A DNA stretch of 64,000 bases, taken from the NCBI RefSeq assembly GCF_020700235.1, contig NZ_CP085301.1:1984001-2048000 (forward strand), in the 5' to 3' direction. The position numbers and the translations under genes were made by a program. Below the pieces are notes generated by a model. That model saw only the letters and a list, made by a program, of their open reading frames with translations, ran no database searches and was not told the DNA's origin. Below are positions 35,023-45,472 of this stretch, piece after piece. Positions within the stretch are counted from its first letter, which is position 1, and each line of letters starts with the position of its first letter. The stretch is from Haladaptatus pallidirubidus (GTDB lineage Archaea; Halobacteriota; Halobacteria; Halobacteriales; Haladaptataceae).

Positions 35023-36747
35023 ATGGACAATGAACAGCAACTGCCGGTGGGCCACCTCGTCGCCGACGAAACCGAGGTTTCGATTCCCGTGGTCGAAATC
35101 CTGACGGGGCGCGGGTTCGTCACCGGAAAATCGGGGTCGGGGAAGTCGAACACCGCGTCGGTCATCGTCGAACAACTACTGGATGCAGGCTATCCGGTCG
35201 CCATCATCGACGCTGACGGCGAGTACTACGGCTTAAAAGAGGAGTACGAACTGCTCCACGCCGGGGCTGACGAGGAGTGTGACATCCAAGTCGGAGCGGA
35301 ACACGCCGAGAAAATCGCGTCGCTCGCGCTCGAACAGAACGTTCCCATCATCGTGGACGTGTCAGGCTATCTCGACGAGGACGAGGCCGACGAACTCATC
35401 CGAGAAACGGCGCGGCACCTGTTCGCCAAGGAAAAGAAGTTGAAAAAACCGTTCTTGCTCGTGGTCGAGGAGTGCCACGAGTACATCCCCGAAGGCGGTG
35501 GAATGGGCGAAACTGGAAAAATGCTCATCAAGGTTGGCAAGCGCGGACGAAAACACGGACTGGGCGTGATGGGCATCAGCCAGCGCCCCGCCGACGTGAA
35601 AAAGGATTTCATCACGCAGGCGAACTGGCTAGTCTGGCATCGCCTGACGTGGGAAAACGACACGAAAGTCGTCAGCCGAATCGTCGGCGACGAGTACGGC
35701 GACGCAGTTCCAGATCTCAACGCCGGAGAGGGATTCGTCCAAACGGACTGGACGGACGGCGGGATTCGGCGGGTACAGTTCAATCGCAAGCAGACGTTCG
35801 ACGCGGGCGCAACCCCCGGGTTGGACGACTTCGAGCGCCCCGAACTGAAGTCAGTCAGCGATGCGCTGATGGGTGATTTGGAGGACATCACGGAGCTTCA
35901 GGAGCAAGAACACAATCGAGTTGCGGAACTGGAAACCCAACTGGAACGCAAAGGCGAGCGAATCGCGGCGCTGGAAGACGAACTCCAAACCGCTCGCGAC
36001 GTGTCCGCCGCCGCACGGAAGATGGCCAACGCACTCGCCCACGGAGAGGTTGGCGCCCCGGAGGATTTCGGCCAACAACTTCGAGAGAAAAACGAGCGAA
36101 TTCGCGAACTCGAAGCACGGGTTGCCGAACTGGAAAACGAACAGACCGACTTGAATGCTTTCGAGACGGGTGGGAACGACGAACGAGCGGATAAAGAACG
36201 AGCGACCGAAACGGGAGAAGACGAAGAAACGACTTCTCCCGACTCGCCCACCGAGCAGGAAGCAGTGAAAAAAGGAACATCGACTCCGGAAACCGAAGCC
36301 GACGACGAAAGTGCAACCGCGGAGAAAGACGACCCCGTCGAGGCCTACCGAAAACAGCTTCGCCAGCGCGGCTACGAGCTCGGCAAGGCGGTTTCTCGGA
36401 AATCCGTTTCCGAAACCGCGTCGCTCGTGGAACTGGCCAATGCCGACCCCGTGGTGGTTCGCATCGACGCGGCGCGACGGGAATCGCTCTGCAACGACGA
36501 TCACACGTGGGATATTATCGCCACGCTCGCGGCGGATGGCCTGATGACGGTTCACGAAATCGCGGACAAGGTGACGGCGTCCGTCGAACAGATTCAGAGT
36601 CTTCTCACCGAACTCAGAACTCGGTCGCTCGTCACGCGTAACGATTCCCGACAGTACGCCCTCGACCGGTCGGGAATGGTTTCGATTATCAACGACCCCG
36701 ACGAGCGAGCGCACAACACTGAACTACACGGACAGTGGCGCGAATAA
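35023..36747 (+). CDS. HerA/DUF87-like ATPase with coiled coil and winged helix
   Basis: A 574-residue ATPase. Near residue 40, FVTGKSGSGKSNTASVI is the P-loop, LLVVEECHEYIPEG the Walker B, and GISQRPADVKKDFITQAN the sensor region of HerA/FtsK-type motors. The N-terminal barrel of true HerA is not evident. From about 285 to 390 a coiled coil with heptad glutamates follows, an acidic linker (390-440), and a C-terminal DNA-binding-like segment (MTVHEIADKVTASVEQIQ). Start at 35023 or the earlier ATG 34978; the former matches the family opening. DNA repair or translocation is likely but not proven. Confidence 0.85.
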   Translation: MDNEQQLPVGHLVADETEVSIPVVEILTGRGFVTGKSGSGKSNTASVIVEQLLDAGYPVAIIDADGEYYGLKEEYELLHAGADEECDIQVGAEHAEKIASLALEQNVPIIVDVSGYLDEDEADELIRETARHLFAKEKKLKKPFLLVVEECHEYIPEGGGMGETGKMLIKVGKRGRKHGLGVMGISQRPADVKKDFITQANWLVWHRLTWENDTKVVSRIVGDEYGDAVPDLNAGEGFVQTDWTDGGIRRVQFNRKQTFDAGATPGLDDFERPELKSVSDALMGDLEDITELQEQEHNRVAELETQLERKGERIAALEDELQTARDVSAAARKMANALAHGEVGAPEDFGQQLREKNERIRELEARVAELENEQTDLNAFETGGNDERADKERATETGEDEETTSPDSPTEQEAVKKGTSTPETEADDESATAEKDDPVEAYRKQLRQRGYELGKAVSRKSVSETASLVELANADPVVVRIDAARRESLCNDDHTWDIIATLAADGLMTVHEIADKVTASVEQIQSLLTELRTRSLVTRNDSRQYALDRSGMVSIINDPDERAHNTELHGQWRE

Positions 36748-36758
36748 TCAACGAGAAA

Positions 36759-36920
36759 CTAGCGCCACTCCTCTTCGATTCCGACGTCGCGCTCCGCGTC
36801 CCGTAATCCTCGCGGTTGCCACTCGCCGGACGCTCGGCATCGGCGGATGAGAACGCCACCCACCGAAAGGAGCGTGACGAAGACGAAGAGTTCGATGAGG
36901 AGGAACACGCCGACGTTCAT
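36759..36920 (-). CDS. 53-residue single-helix membrane protein
   Basis: A short gene from the ATG at 36920 to the TAG at 36759. It begins MNVGVFLLIELFVFVTLL and continues SVGGVLIRRCRASG, then an acidic soluble tail ending EEEWR. One membrane helix with a basic stop-transfer and negatively charged C-terminus gives typical haloarchaeal codon use. Convergent with the HerA-like gene, 11 bases after its stop. Unknown function. Confidence 0.6.
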   Translation of the reverse strand: MNVGVFLLIELFVFVTLLSVGGVLIRRCRASGEWQPRGLRDAERDVGIEEEWR

Positions 36921-36940
36921 CAAAGGAAATACGCGTCGCG

Positions 36941-37177
36941 TTAGCCTTGTTCTTTCGGTTCCACGGAATCAGTCGTGCGAAGGAACTGGATCGCGCCAGC
37001 AATCATCAGTCCCGCGCCGAGCGTCATGGCGACGAGATCAACGTTCGCCCCGCCCCCGTACAGCTCGGAGTATCCGAGAAACGCTAGCCAGCAGACGCCT
37101 AATACGGTGAGGATATGTGTATTCCGGCGGCTTTCGGTTGTTTCGTTTGTCCGTTTGTCTGTTGTTCGTCGGTCCAC
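36941..37177 (-). CDS. Small two-helix membrane protein
   Basis: 78 residues, starting at GTG 37177. A basic, threonine-rich N-terminus is followed by two helices: HILTVLGVCWLAFLGYSELYG and DLVAMTLGAGLMIAGAIQFL. A TATA-like TTTATAAA lies about 37 bases upstream. It lies 20 bases upstream of the 53-residue membrane protein on the same strand, so both may be one transcript. No family recognised. Confidence 0.6.
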   Translation of the reverse strand: MDRRTTDKRTNETTESRRNTHILTVLGVCWLAFLGYSELYGGGANVDLVAMTLGAGLMIAGAIQFLRTTDSVEPKEQG

Positions 37178-37444
37178 TCGTGACCAGCCTGTCTCCCACT
37201 GTTTCCCCGTGGTTTATAAATTTTTATCAGAAGGCCTGAAAAGCGGTAGAACCGGCGATAAATAGACCGAAAACCAATAATTATTAAAATTTAGTGAATA
37301 TATGTTTTATTTTGGTTGTGGCCACGCTCGAGAGAGTTGGCATACCGATGTGCCGCATGCCCGGCAGTATGATGGTCAAATCAACTGTATTTGAACTTCT
37401 TATCTGGGATCATTATACCATGGATAATTTAAATATACTCGCTA

Positions 37445-39223
37445 TCACGCTGGTACGCTTTGGCCCGCGGACGGACGGAGCGTGTCCAGGTGCTTCTGCA
37501 ACCAGAGTTCGACGGTCGTTAGCGCTGAAATTGGCTTGATGTAATCTCCTCGTTCGTCCAGATGCTCGCGCTGGAGGTCGCGTATCCCGTCCGAATTGAA
37601 AATGTCGCGGGTGCAGGCGTCGTCGAGGAGGTCGTTGATGAACGCTTGCATCTTGGTATCCGTCCGATACCAAATGCCCATCTGCGACGTGGTTTGGCCG
37701 AAAACTCGCTTTTTCACGTTGTCCGTGACGAATCCCGCCGCGTGAAGCGCGAGCGGAGAGGTCGGCGGGCGGTTCGTCCGGTTGTACGGTACGTTCGCCG
37801 CAGCTCCGGCGACTCGACGGGCGACTTCTAGTTTGAGCGGCGCGACGGCGGACGGAACCTTGCCGCGAGTGCCGGGAATCGAACCGATTCGATACCGATC
37901 GTACGGCATTCGCGCGACGTGGTTCATGAACTTCCCGTCCGCGAACGGGACGCGAGTTCCGGCTTGACTTCGATAGAGGCGATTCGACCGGAAGTGGGAG
38001 TCCGCAAAAATTTCCCACAGTGCGTCGAGCGTCCTGTGTTCTCGTCGGGGCTGTGTGCTTCTTTCGACCACGCGTCCGAGCGATTGGTTTGGGGAAACAT
38101 CCGCGGAAAGGAGGGTTTGCACGTCAGCGGGGGATAACTGACTTTTTAGGACTGAGAGGGCGTCAACCGGTTGTTTTCCGGTCAGATACGAGCGATACAT
38201 CACGTCGCCGAAAAATTCGCCTTGACTGCTTCCTTCGAACAGCACGTCTACCTGTCCGGAGACGCTGTTCAACGAGGGCGCGAGATTGACGAAAAACGAC
38301 CACTGTAACATCCCGTCCATGATGTCCACGCCGCGTTCGATGGCGTTCACGAACTCTTCGACGGAGTAGTCGTGAAACTGGTTCGGAAGTTCGAGCGAGT
38401 CGGCGACGCGCTCCGCACCGATTCGGTCTTCCTGCGTCGCAGAATTGTCGTAGGTGAACGTCTGAACGGGGCCGATTTCGTCTTTCAGCGCGGCGGCGAG
38501 CGTCCTGCTGTCCAGTCCGCCGGAGAGCCACACCCCCGCTCGTCCATCGATAGTGTCCGCGACGTTGCCGACGACCTCGCGGTAGCGTCGAACTGCCTCA
38601 TCGACGTACCCCTCCTGTGGCGCGATGCCGAAGTCGGGTTCCCAGTATCGCTGCGTCTTGACGTTACCATTTTCGTGGTGTAGGTAGGTGGCGGGCCGAA
38701 GCGAACGAACGTCCGAAACGAGCGTTTTTCGACCGTACACGTACCCCATGTGGAGCAAGTCGCTCACCCCCCGTTCGTCCACTCGCGGGTCGTGCAGTTG
38801 CGTGACGAGCGATTTGAGTCCGCTTCCGAACAGGAATCCGTTAACCATCGAGTAGTAGCACGGTCGCGTCCCGATTTTGTCGGTTGCGACCACGGTAGAG
38901 GTTCGGTCAGCGACTGCAAGCAGAAACGGGCCACTGAGTTCCGGAAGCGTGCGATCCGGGTCGGCAAGCACCCGTTCGAAGATTTCGGCGGTCGAAAGCC
39001 CCAACTCGGCGCGATTCGACACCACGCCGTGAAGGACGCCGATCCGGTCGCCGTCTCGCCACGTCGTCCATCCGCGTGCGTCTCGCTCGCCGTGGTGAAC
39101 GAGTCCGATACGATAGTCGCCAGTCGAGAGTTCGGCGGTTCCATACCACGATTCGTCGTCCATCGCGTCTACCATCTCGCCGATAGCACGACTGCTGACG
39201 GTACCACCAGTTACGCCGGGCAT
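37445..39223 (-). CDS. Asparagine synthase-like protein lacking the glutaminase cysteine
   Basis: A 592-residue class II amidotransferase homologue. The synthetase domain has the PP-loop VWLSGGLDSRTLAAAL near residue 230 and fits AsnB-like ATP-dependent ligases. The N-terminal glutaminase domain should begin MC; here the start at 39223 gives MPGVTGG, with proline in place of the nucleophilic cysteine, so it cannot hydrolyse glutamine. It may use ammonia or an intramolecular amine. A TATA-like ACAATATA sits about 28 bases before the ATG. Context gives no substrate. Confidence 0.85.
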   Translation of the reverse strand: MPGVTGGTVSSRAIGEMVDAMDDESWYGTAELSTGDYRIGLVHHGERDARGWTTWRDGDRIGVLHGVVSNRAELGLSTAEIFERVLADPDRTLPELSGPFLLAVADRTSTVVATDKIGTRPCYYSMVNGFLFGSGLKSLVTQLHDPRVDERGVSDLLHMGYVYGRKTLVSDVRSLRPATYLHHENGNVKTQRYWEPDFGIAPQEGYVDEAVRRYREVVGNVADTIDGRAGVWLSGGLDSRTLAAALKDEIGPVQTFTYDNSATQEDRIGAERVADSLELPNQFHDYSVEEFVNAIERGVDIMDGMLQWSFFVNLAPSLNSVSGQVDVLFEGSSQGEFFGDVMYRSYLTGKQPVDALSVLKSQLSPADVQTLLSADVSPNQSLGRVVERSTQPRREHRTLDALWEIFADSHFRSNRLYRSQAGTRVPFADGKFMNHVARMPYDRYRIGSIPGTRGKVPSAVAPLKLEVARRVAGAAANVPYNRTNRPPTSPLALHAAGFVTDNVKKRVFGQTTSQMGIWYRTDTKMQAFINDLLDDACTRDIFNSDGIRDLQREHLDERGDYIKPISALTTVELWLQKHLDTLRPSAGQSVPA

Positions 39224-39360
39224 AGCAAAACGGTTCACCACTGCCTATATTGTTATGAGACGCCTTCGGGGGAATTAGACCGCACCTTCGGCGAATGGTA
39301 GGCCAACAAAAAGGAGGTTGAGTTGGTCTACTTCGGTCAATTGGTCAATCGTTCGAACAG

Positions 39361-39558
39361 CTAGTTCGATTCGGTTGTCGCGTCTTGTGCGACGACGAGA
39401 TCGAAGGAATCACAGTCGGGTTCGTCATCGGGCGTCAGATACCCCTCGGCGAAGCCAGTGTACGCCTGTCCGCCTTCGACTTCCACGTCGAACGTCGGGT
39501 CGGCAAGCCGCTCGACGGCCGTGCCGTCCGAGTCTGGTCTCCGCTGAAAGATAGCCGT
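39361..39558 (-). pseudogene. Short acidic reading frame without a normal start
   Basis: In the gap between the AsnB-like gene and the M28 peptidase gene a 66-codon frame reads GTAVERLADPTFDVEVEGGQ, then TGFAEGYLTPDDEPDCDS and ends DATTESN. It shows haloarchaeal codon use but follows a stop (TGA-ACG) and has no ATG, GTG or TTG in front. A 3' remnant or a non-AUG start is possible. Confidence 0.35.
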
Positions 39559-39671
39559 TCAGTTATCGACCGCGGGCCGTTCCGTATTCCGTCGTTAGGA
39601 GTGGCGCGGCCGATTGCTGTAAGGCGTGCCGGGTTCAGGAGGTTCTTGGTGCCTGCGCGGGACGAACTACC

Positions 39672-40994
39672 ATGCCAAGAATACCAAAATCGGTCGCCGG
39701 AGACGCCGTCACGAGCACGGAATCGTGGGACACTCTCGAAGCGCTCGTCTCCGTCGGCAACCGGATGGCGGGGCAGTCGGGCGAAGCGGAGGGCGCGGAA
39801 ATCATCGCGGCGACCTTCGAGCGCGGCGGCGTGCGCGCCGTCGAAATCGACGAGTTCGAGATTCCCGGTTGGTGGCGCGGGTCGTCCTCGCTTTCGGTCG
39901 GTGGCGAGACTCTCACGGCAGATCACGAGGTCGTCGCGCTCCCCGGAACGCCGAGCGGCGAGGCGACGGGCGAACTCGTGGACGTCGGCTACGGGCTCGC
40001 CGAGGATTTCGAGAAACACGATTTGGACGGCAAAATCGTGATGGCCTCCAGCGAGACGCCGGAGGACCGCGGGCGCTGGATTCATCGGATGGAAAAATAC
40101 GTCTGTGCGGCGAACGCGGGTGCGGTCGGATTCGTCTTCCGAAACCACGTCGATGGTTGTCTTCCCCCGACGGGGGAAATCGGCTACCACAACCGCCCCG
40201 GTCCGATTCCGGCGGTCGGCGTCTCCGCCGAAGTCGGGGCACGACTGCTCCGCGAGCACGAAAATGATGACGCGACGGTCTCCGTCGAGTGCCGAAACGA
40301 GCCGACGAGTTCCAGAAACGTCGAGGCGGTCGTCGGCCCTGACACGGACGACGAAGTGCTCGTCACCGCCCACATCGATGCTCACGACATCAGCGAGGGC
40401 GCGAACGACAATGGGGCGGGAAGCGCGCTCGTCGCCGAAATCGGGCGGATACTGAGACAGGTCGAACTGGATACCCGGGTTCGACTCGTCACCTTTGGGT
40501 CGGAGGAAATCGGCCTCTATGGCGCGTACCACTGGACCGAAACGCACGATCTCGATTCGGTGAAGTGCGTCATCAACATCGATGGCGCGGGAAACTCCCG
40601 AAATCTCGGCGTCGGAACGAACGGGTTCGCCGAACTCGGCGAAACGTTCGAAGAAGTGACCGAAGACATGCAAGTCCCGCATTCGACGCACGACGGAATC
40701 AGTCCGCACGGCGATCAGTGGGCGTTCGTGCAGGAAGGCGTTCCATCCGTAATGGCTTACTCGCGTTCGGGGGGAAGCGGACGCGGCTGGGGCCACACGC
40801 ACGCCGACACGCTGGATAAACTCGACATCCGCGACCTGCGGGCGATGGCGCTCGTTCTCTCGAACGCGGTCGTCGCGGCTGCGGAAGAAGAACGCGAGAT
40901 TCCGCACAAACCCCGCGAGCAGATTCGGGACGGCATCGACGAGGGCTACGTCGAGGAGTTGAAACTCGGCGGTCGGTGGCCATACGACAAGTGA
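39672..40994 (+). CDS. M28 family zinc aminopeptidase with PA domain
   Basis: A 440-residue metallopeptidase. A PA-like domain (about 70-200) sits in front of the catalytic domain. Two zinc ions would be bound by AHIDAHD, NDNGAGSA, FGSEEIGLYG, NIDGAG and GHTHADT. There is no signal peptide, so it probably acts in the cytoplasm on peptides or a conjugate. It is monocistronic and flanked by gaps. Confidence 0.92.
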   Translation: MPRIPKSVAGDAVTSTESWDTLEALVSVGNRMAGQSGEAEGAEIIAATFERGGVRAVEIDEFEIPGWWRGSSSLSVGGETLTADHEVVALPGTPSGEATGELVDVGYGLAEDFEKHDLDGKIVMASSETPEDRGRWIHRMEKYVCAANAGAVGFVFRNHVDGCLPPTGEIGYHNRPGPIPAVGVSAEVGARLLREHENDDATVSVECRNEPTSSRNVEAVVGPDTDDEVLVTAHIDAHDISEGANDNGAGSALVAEIGRILRQVELDTRVRLVTFGSEEIGLYGAYHWTETHDLDSVKCVINIDGAGNSRNLGVGTNGFAELGETFEEVTEDMQVPHSTHDGISPHGDQWAFVQEGVPSVMAYSRSGGSGRGWGHTHADTLDKLDIRDLRAMALVLSNAVVAAAEEEREIPHKPREQIRDGIDEGYVEELKLGGRWPYDK

Positions 40995-41099
40995 CTTGGG
41001 TCGGGTGACACCGTCCGAGAATCGGCTTCCGTCCCCCGAATAGCACCACCATGCCAATGCAAGCATGGAGCCTTTTACCCGTAAGCGCCGTTTTTATGT

Positions 41100-41300
41100 A
41101 TGATGACCACCATCGACCTCAGTGACAGCGACATCAACCGTCTCGTTTCGATACTGTCGGAATACCAGATGCAGACGGGGAAGGACGTCGAAGACCTGCT
41201 CGAAACGTTTCAGCAAGAGAAACAGGAACCGGAAGAGGTGTACTCGACGTCGATGCAACCGCCCGACGAGAGCAACGAAAACGAGTCGTCGTGGGAGTAG
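41100..41300 (+). CDS. Small acidic protein, unknown
   Basis: 66 residues (MMTTIDLSDSDINRLVSILSEYQ, then an acidic, glutamine- and glutamate-rich tail ending NESSWE). An amphipathic N-terminal helix is visible. The start is ATG 41100 or 41103. A TATA-like CCTTTTACC about 27 bases upstream supports a leaderless transcript. It lies between the M28 peptidase and the first DUF6789-like gene and has no identifiable function. Confidence 0.55.
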   Translation: MMTTIDLSDSDINRLVSILSEYQMQTGKDVEDLLETFQQEKQEPEEVYSTSMQPPDESNENESSWE

Positions 41301-41340
41301 AATGAGAAAGGTCAGGGGAATGGACGCGAAAGTGTCGGGC

Positions 41341-41868
41341 TTACACCAACGTGGTCGGGCGTTTCGACAGATAATCGAAGACGGCCCCGAGTGCGAACCC
41401 GTAGGCGAAGTGAGAGAGCAGGGTCAACACGAGATACAGCACGAGCAGGAAGCCGGTGTAGCCGTCGTAGAACGCGAGGGCGAATCCGGTCCAGAGGACG
41501 AACCCGTAGGGGATGCCCTTCGTGGCGTACTTTTCGCCCGGCAGGTACGAACCGATGGAGGCGAACAGAAGCGGCCACGTCACCATTCCGCCGCCGAGGA
41601 AGACGAGGTAGCCGACCGCCGCCGGATTCGCGGGAAATAGCACCCCGGTTCCGGTGAGGTCGGCGAGAACCGCGAACGAGTTCAAATCGAACGCGTTCAG
41701 GGTTGCCGCGACCATGAGAACCGCGGTCATGACCGCGGTGCCGACCAAACCGCCGACGGCGCCGATGAAGCCGTCCACGACGATTCCGGTGAGGCTGTCG
41801 AAATCCGGTTCGGCGGTACCCTCGCTCACATCGACGTCCACGACGGGTTGGGTGTCATTATCTGCCAT
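41341..41868 (-). CDS. DUF6789-like membrane protein beside the coxB operon
   Basis: A 175-residue protein with a polar N-terminus and four or five helices. Conserved segments include GMVTWPLLFASIGSYLPG and LVLTLLSHFAYGFALGAVF, in which a histidine and tyrosine sit in the last helix. A paralogue at 49709 shares WPLLFA and LAHLAYGYSLG. It is divergent from coxB, 89 bases apart, so a role in oxidase assembly or haem/copper delivery is plausible; this is inference. Confidence 0.7.
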   Translation of the reverse strand: MADNDTQPVVDVDVSEGTAEPDFDSLTGIVVDGFIGAVGGLVGTAVMTAVLMVAATLNAFDLNSFAVLADLTGTGVLFPANPAAVGYLVFLGGGMVTWPLLFASIGSYLPGEKYATKGIPYGFVLWTGFALAFYDGYTGFLLVLYLVLTLLSHFAYGFALGAVFDYLSKRPTTLV

Positions 41869-41957
41869 GTGGAATGGTACCACTTCGAGTGACAAAAATC
41901 TTCTCGGTCCAAGCTCCGAAACTCCTAAGATAATGGAAGATCATTAATAATAACGGG

Positions 41958-42728
41958 ATGCTGGAGCACATCCGCCTTTTCCCACTTCACGACGGTGCGA
42001 GCGGCCTCATTCCACGCGGAACGCGTGCGGAGGTGTTCCAGCAAATTTTCGGCGTGTTCCTCCTCCTCGGTATTCTCGTAAGCGTCGTCGTCATCGGCTA
42101 CATGCTCTACACGGCGTATTCGTATCGGGACGGCAACGGAACGCACGAGTTCGACCCGCCGAGACTCGGCGAACTTCCAACCGGCAGCGACGGCGGACGA
42201 AAATTGCTCTTTTCGTTCGCTCTGAGCGGCATCATAGTCGTTTCGCTCGTTCTTTGGACCTATGGAACGCTCCTCTACGTCGAAGACGACACGTCGGTCG
42301 AAAATCAGGACGCGATGCACGTCGAAGTCGTCGGCTCGCAGTTCAACTGGGAGTTCGTCTATCCGAATGGACACGAGACCAGCACGCTCCGAGTTCCGGA
42401 AGGGAAGACGGTTCGGCTCACCGTCACGTCCACCGACGTGTTCCACACGTTCGGCGTCCCCGAGCTACGCGTAAAGACGGACGCGATACCGGGACAGCAG
42501 ACCGATACGTGGTTCGTCGCGGACGAGACGGGAACCTACGAGGTTCGGTGTTTCGAACTCTGCGGCGCGGGCCACTCCTACATGACCGCTGATGTCGTGG
42601 TGATGGAGCGTGGTGAGTACCAATCGTGGTATGAAAACACCGACGATTCGGCGAACAATTCGACGGGCAACTCCGTGAACAACCCTTCGAACAGCTCTGT
42701 AAATCAGATGGAAACCAGCTCAGCATGA
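41958..42728 (+). CDS. coxB: Haem-copper oxidase subunit II (CuA)
   Basis: A 256-residue subunit. Two N-terminal helices ([20 protein letters not shown] and [14 protein letters not shown]) anchor the CuA domain. Its ligands are visible: the histidine in VFHTFG, then [12 protein letters not shown] with the two cysteines, histidine and methionine. It ends in an asparagine/serine-rich tail. Its stop overlaps the coxA/C start (ATGA). It accepts electrons, in haloarchaea probably from halocyanin. Confidence 0.93.
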   Translation: MLEHIRLFPLHDGASGLIPRGTRAEVFQQIFGVFLLLGILVSVVVIGYMLYTAYSYRDGNGTHEFDPPRLGELPTGSDGGRKLLFSFALSGIIVVSLVLWTYGTLLYVEDDTSVENQDAMHVEVVGSQFNWEFVYPNGHETSTLRVPEGKTVRLTVTSTDVFHTFGVPELRVKTDAIPGQQTDTWFVADETGTYEVRCFELCGAGHSYMTADVVVMERGEYQSWYENTDDSANNSTGNSVNNPSNSSVNQMETSSA

Positions 42729-45196
42729 CCGATGAAACCCACGCCCACGGTGCATTTCCCCCGACGAGTTCCATCCGACGATGGCTCGTCACGACGAACC
42801 ACAAAGATGTGGGTATCCTCTACACGATTACCGCCCTCTTTTTCCTCGTATTCGGCGGAATTCTGGCGCTGTTGATGCGACTTCAGTTGTGGACGCCGGG
42901 AATCGGAATTCTCTCTTCGATGTCGTACAATCAGGCCGTCTCAACCCACGGGCTCATCATGATTTTCTGGTTCCTCTCGCCCTTTGCGTTCGGCTTCGCG
43001 AACTACGTCGTTCCGCTCCAAATCGGCGCGAAAGACCTCGCGTTTCCGCGACTCAACGCGCTGTCGTACTGGCTCTACCTCTTTTCTGGAATCCTGCTCG
43101 GCGTCTCCTTCTTCCAAGGCGGGAGTTTGGCCGGGGGGTGGACGATGTACGCGCCGCTGAACCTTCCTGTCTACACGCCAAACATCGGGGCATCGACGGC
43201 GGTGCTGGCGCTGATACTGTTCGTCGCCTCGGTGACGGTTTCATCCGTGAACTTTCTGACGACGATGCACCGAATGCGCGCGGAAGGGATGACCCTCTGG
43301 CGGATGCCGCTGTTTTCGTGGACGATTTTGCTCACGGTGTGGATGATGCTGTTCGCGTTCGCGGCGCTTCTCGCGGCGTTGCTCATCCTCGCCTCCGACC
43401 GACTGCTCGGGACGACCTACTTCACCGCACAGGCGGGCGGGTCGATTCTCTGGGCGCACCTGTTTTGGTTTTTCGGCCACCCCGAGGTGTACATCGTCTT
43501 TTTCCCGGCCGTTGGCGTGATGGCGGAAACGTTCCAGACGTTCACCGGCAGGCGACTCGTCGGACGAAAATGGTTCATCTTGGCGATGATTCTCGTGGCA
43601 ATTCAGAGTTTCATGGTCTGGATGCACCACATGTTCCTGACAAGCATCAACCTTCAAATCAAAACTCTGTTCATGGCGACGACCATCGGTATCTCGCTTC
43701 CCTTCGACCTGATGGTATTCGCGCTCATCTACACGATGATTAAAGGTCGCGTTCGATTCGTCACTCCGTTTCTGTTCTCGTTCGGCGCGCTTTTACTGTT
43801 CATTCTCGGCGGCGTTACGGGTGTTTTCCTCGGCGCAGTCGTCCTCGACTACGAGTTTCGGGGTACTTACTGGGTCGTCGCGCACTTTCACTACGTGATG
43901 GTCGGCGGCGTGACGGCGCTCGTCGGCGGTCTCTACTACTGGTTCCCGAAGATGTCGGGGAAGATGTACGACGAGTTCCTCGGTAAGGTTCACTTCGCGA
44001 TGTACTTCGTCGGCTTCAACCTCCTCTACTTCCCGATGTTCATCGCGTGGGAGACACCGCGACGGGATTTCGTCTACGACCCGGCGTTTATCCCGTGGCA
44101 CCAACTGTCCACCGTCGGCGCGTTCATCCTCGGAACATCGTTCCTCGTGATGTTCTACAACCTCTCGAAAAGTCTCGTTGCGGGCGACCCTGCAGACGGC
44201 AATCCGTGGTCGTACTCGACGACGACCGAATGGGCAATTCCCTCGCCACCGCCGCTCGAAAATTTCCCCGGCGTTCCGAGCTTCGCGGACGGGACGCTTC
44301 GATTTACACGCGAGACGAGCGGGGAGCGAACCGCGTTAGACAGCGGAGTCGCGGACGGAGCGACCGACGGGGGGATGGTTGCATACGAAAGCGCACGAAC
44401 ACAGGCGACTCGCAGTGGCCGCGGCGGACACGACGAAGACCACGCGAGCATCTGGCCCGTCGTCGTCAGCGTCGGTGCCTTTTTCACGTTTCTTGGACTG
44501 TCGGGATTCGAGCAAGGCCAACTCACCGGTGGAATCGCGTATCTCGTCGCACTCGGCGGCGGACTCGCGCTCGGCGGGTTCGCGCTCGTCTCGATGGCCA
44601 GAGAGCGATTCCGCGGTCCGGAAGGGCCATTCGGCGAGAGTTGGCCCTTCGCGGGCGTGGAGAACACGAAACTCGGGATGTGGATTTTCCTCGCCTCCGA
44701 CGTGGTGCTGTTCGGCGCGTTCATCGGTTCGTACGCGTTCATCCGCGTCGCGAGCGGGTGGGTGCAGTGGGAACCAGTTCCCCACGACCCGCTGCCCGGA
44801 CTGGCGAACACCTACCTCCTGCTCACGAGTAGTTTCAGCATCGTGCTGGCGCTCGTCGCGGCGGAACGAAACAGCAAGCGCGGACTCGTCGCCAGCCTTC
44901 TCATCACGTTCGCCCTCGGAGTTGCCTTCCTCGTGAACAAGGCCCTCGAATGGCAGGAGTTGTTCCACGAGGGATTGACGTTTTCCAGTAGCGTCCGAAC
45001 TTCGACGTTCTACCTCACGACGGGACTGCACGCCGCGCACGTCATTGTCGGCCTGTTCATCGTGTTGTACCTCGTTGGCAGAGCGTGGAACGGGGCGTAT
45101 CTGGACGACGAGAGACCGGTGGAGTACTTCGGCCTCTACTGGCACTTCGTGGACATCGTCTGGCTGTTCCTCTTCCCCCTGTTTTACATCCTGTAA
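42725..45196 (+). CDS. coxA: Fused haem-copper oxidase subunits I and III
   Basis: An 823-residue fusion. The subunit I part (about 1-520) has the haem histidine in [10 protein letters not shown], CuB ligands in [12 protein letters not shown] and HHMF, and [11 protein letters not shown] for haems a and a3. The GHPEVY glutamate marks the A1 type. A charged loop (about 520-580) joins a subunit III part with seven helices, including [16 protein letters not shown] and a C-terminal [17 protein letters not shown]. It overlaps coxB and is followed 2 bases later by the subunit IV gene. Confidence 0.93.
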   Translation: MTDETHAHGAFPPTSSIRRWLVTTNHKDVGILYTITALFFLVFGGILALLMRLQLWTPGIGILSSMSYNQAVSTHGLIMIFWFLSPFAFGFANYVVPLQIGAKDLAFPRLNALSYWLYLFSGILLGVSFFQGGSLAGGWTMYAPLNLPVYTPNIGASTAVLALILFVASVTVSSVNFLTTMHRMRAEGMTLWRMPLFSWTILLTVWMMLFAFAALLAALLILASDRLLGTTYFTAQAGGSILWAHLFWFFGHPEVYIVFFPAVGVMAETFQTFTGRRLVGRKWFILAMILVAIQSFMVWMHHMFLTSINLQIKTLFMATTIGISLPFDLMVFALIYTMIKGRVRFVTPFLFSFGALLLFILGGVTGVFLGAVVLDYEFRGTYWVVAHFHYVMVGGVTALVGGLYYWFPKMSGKMYDEFLGKVHFAMYFVGFNLLYFPMFIAWETPRRDFVYDPAFIPWHQLSTVGAFILGTSFLVMFYNLSKSLVAGDPADGNPWSYSTTTEWAIPSPPPLENFPGVPSFADGTLRFTRETSGERTALDSGVADGATDGGMVAYESARTQATRSGRGGHDEDHASIWPVVVSVGAFFTFLGLSGFEQGQLTGGIAYLVALGGGLALGGFALVSMARERFRGPEGPFGESWPFAGVENTKLGMWIFLASDVVLFGAFIGSYAFIRVASGWVQWEPVPHDPLPGLANTYLLLTSSFSIVLALVAAERNSKRGLVASLLITFALGVAFLVNKALEWQELFHEGLTFSSSVRTSTFYLTTGLHAAHVIVGLFIVLYLVGRAWNGAYLDDERPVEYFGLYWHFVDIVWLFLFPLFYIL

Positions 45197-45198
45197 CC

Positions 45199-45459
45199 AT
45201 GACCGACGCAAAACTCTACACGACGATTTACATCGTGCTGTTCGCGATGGCGACCGTACAGGTTCTCGTCGAGTTCGCGGGATTCACGTACTGGACTGCC
45301 TTCGCAGCAATCATCGCGCTGTCGTTCACGAAAGCGCTGCTCGTCGCGGGCTACTACCAGCATCTCCGATCCGAACCGCGGTCGATTTCGCTTATCGTGC
45401 TGGTCGGCCTGCTCGCGGCGCTAGCGTTGACGCTCGCGGCGTCGTACTCGATTATGTGA
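45199..45459 (+). CDS. coxD: Haem-copper oxidase subunit IV-like protein
   Basis: 86 residues and three helices (TIYIVLFAMATVQVLVEFAG, IALSFTKALLVAGYYQHL, LIVLVGLLAALALTLAASYS). The TKALLVAGYYQHLRSE segment is typical of the small subunit of A1-type bacterial and haloarchaeal oxidases (CyoD/COX4-like). Last gene of the operon coxB-coxA/C-coxD. Confidence 0.85.
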   Translation: MTDAKLYTTIYIVLFAMATVQVLVEFAGFTYWTAFAAIIALSFTKALLVAGYYQHLRSEPRSISLIVLVGLLAALALTLAASYSIM

Positions 45460-45472
45460 CGTGGATGCACAT

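Noticed and set aside
39435..41066. A 543-codon open frame on the minus strand opposite the M28 peptidase
   Set aside because: It is the GC-biased mirror of the peptidase's codons: arginine-, aspartate- and valine-rich without domain motifs, whereas the plus strand has all zinc ligands.
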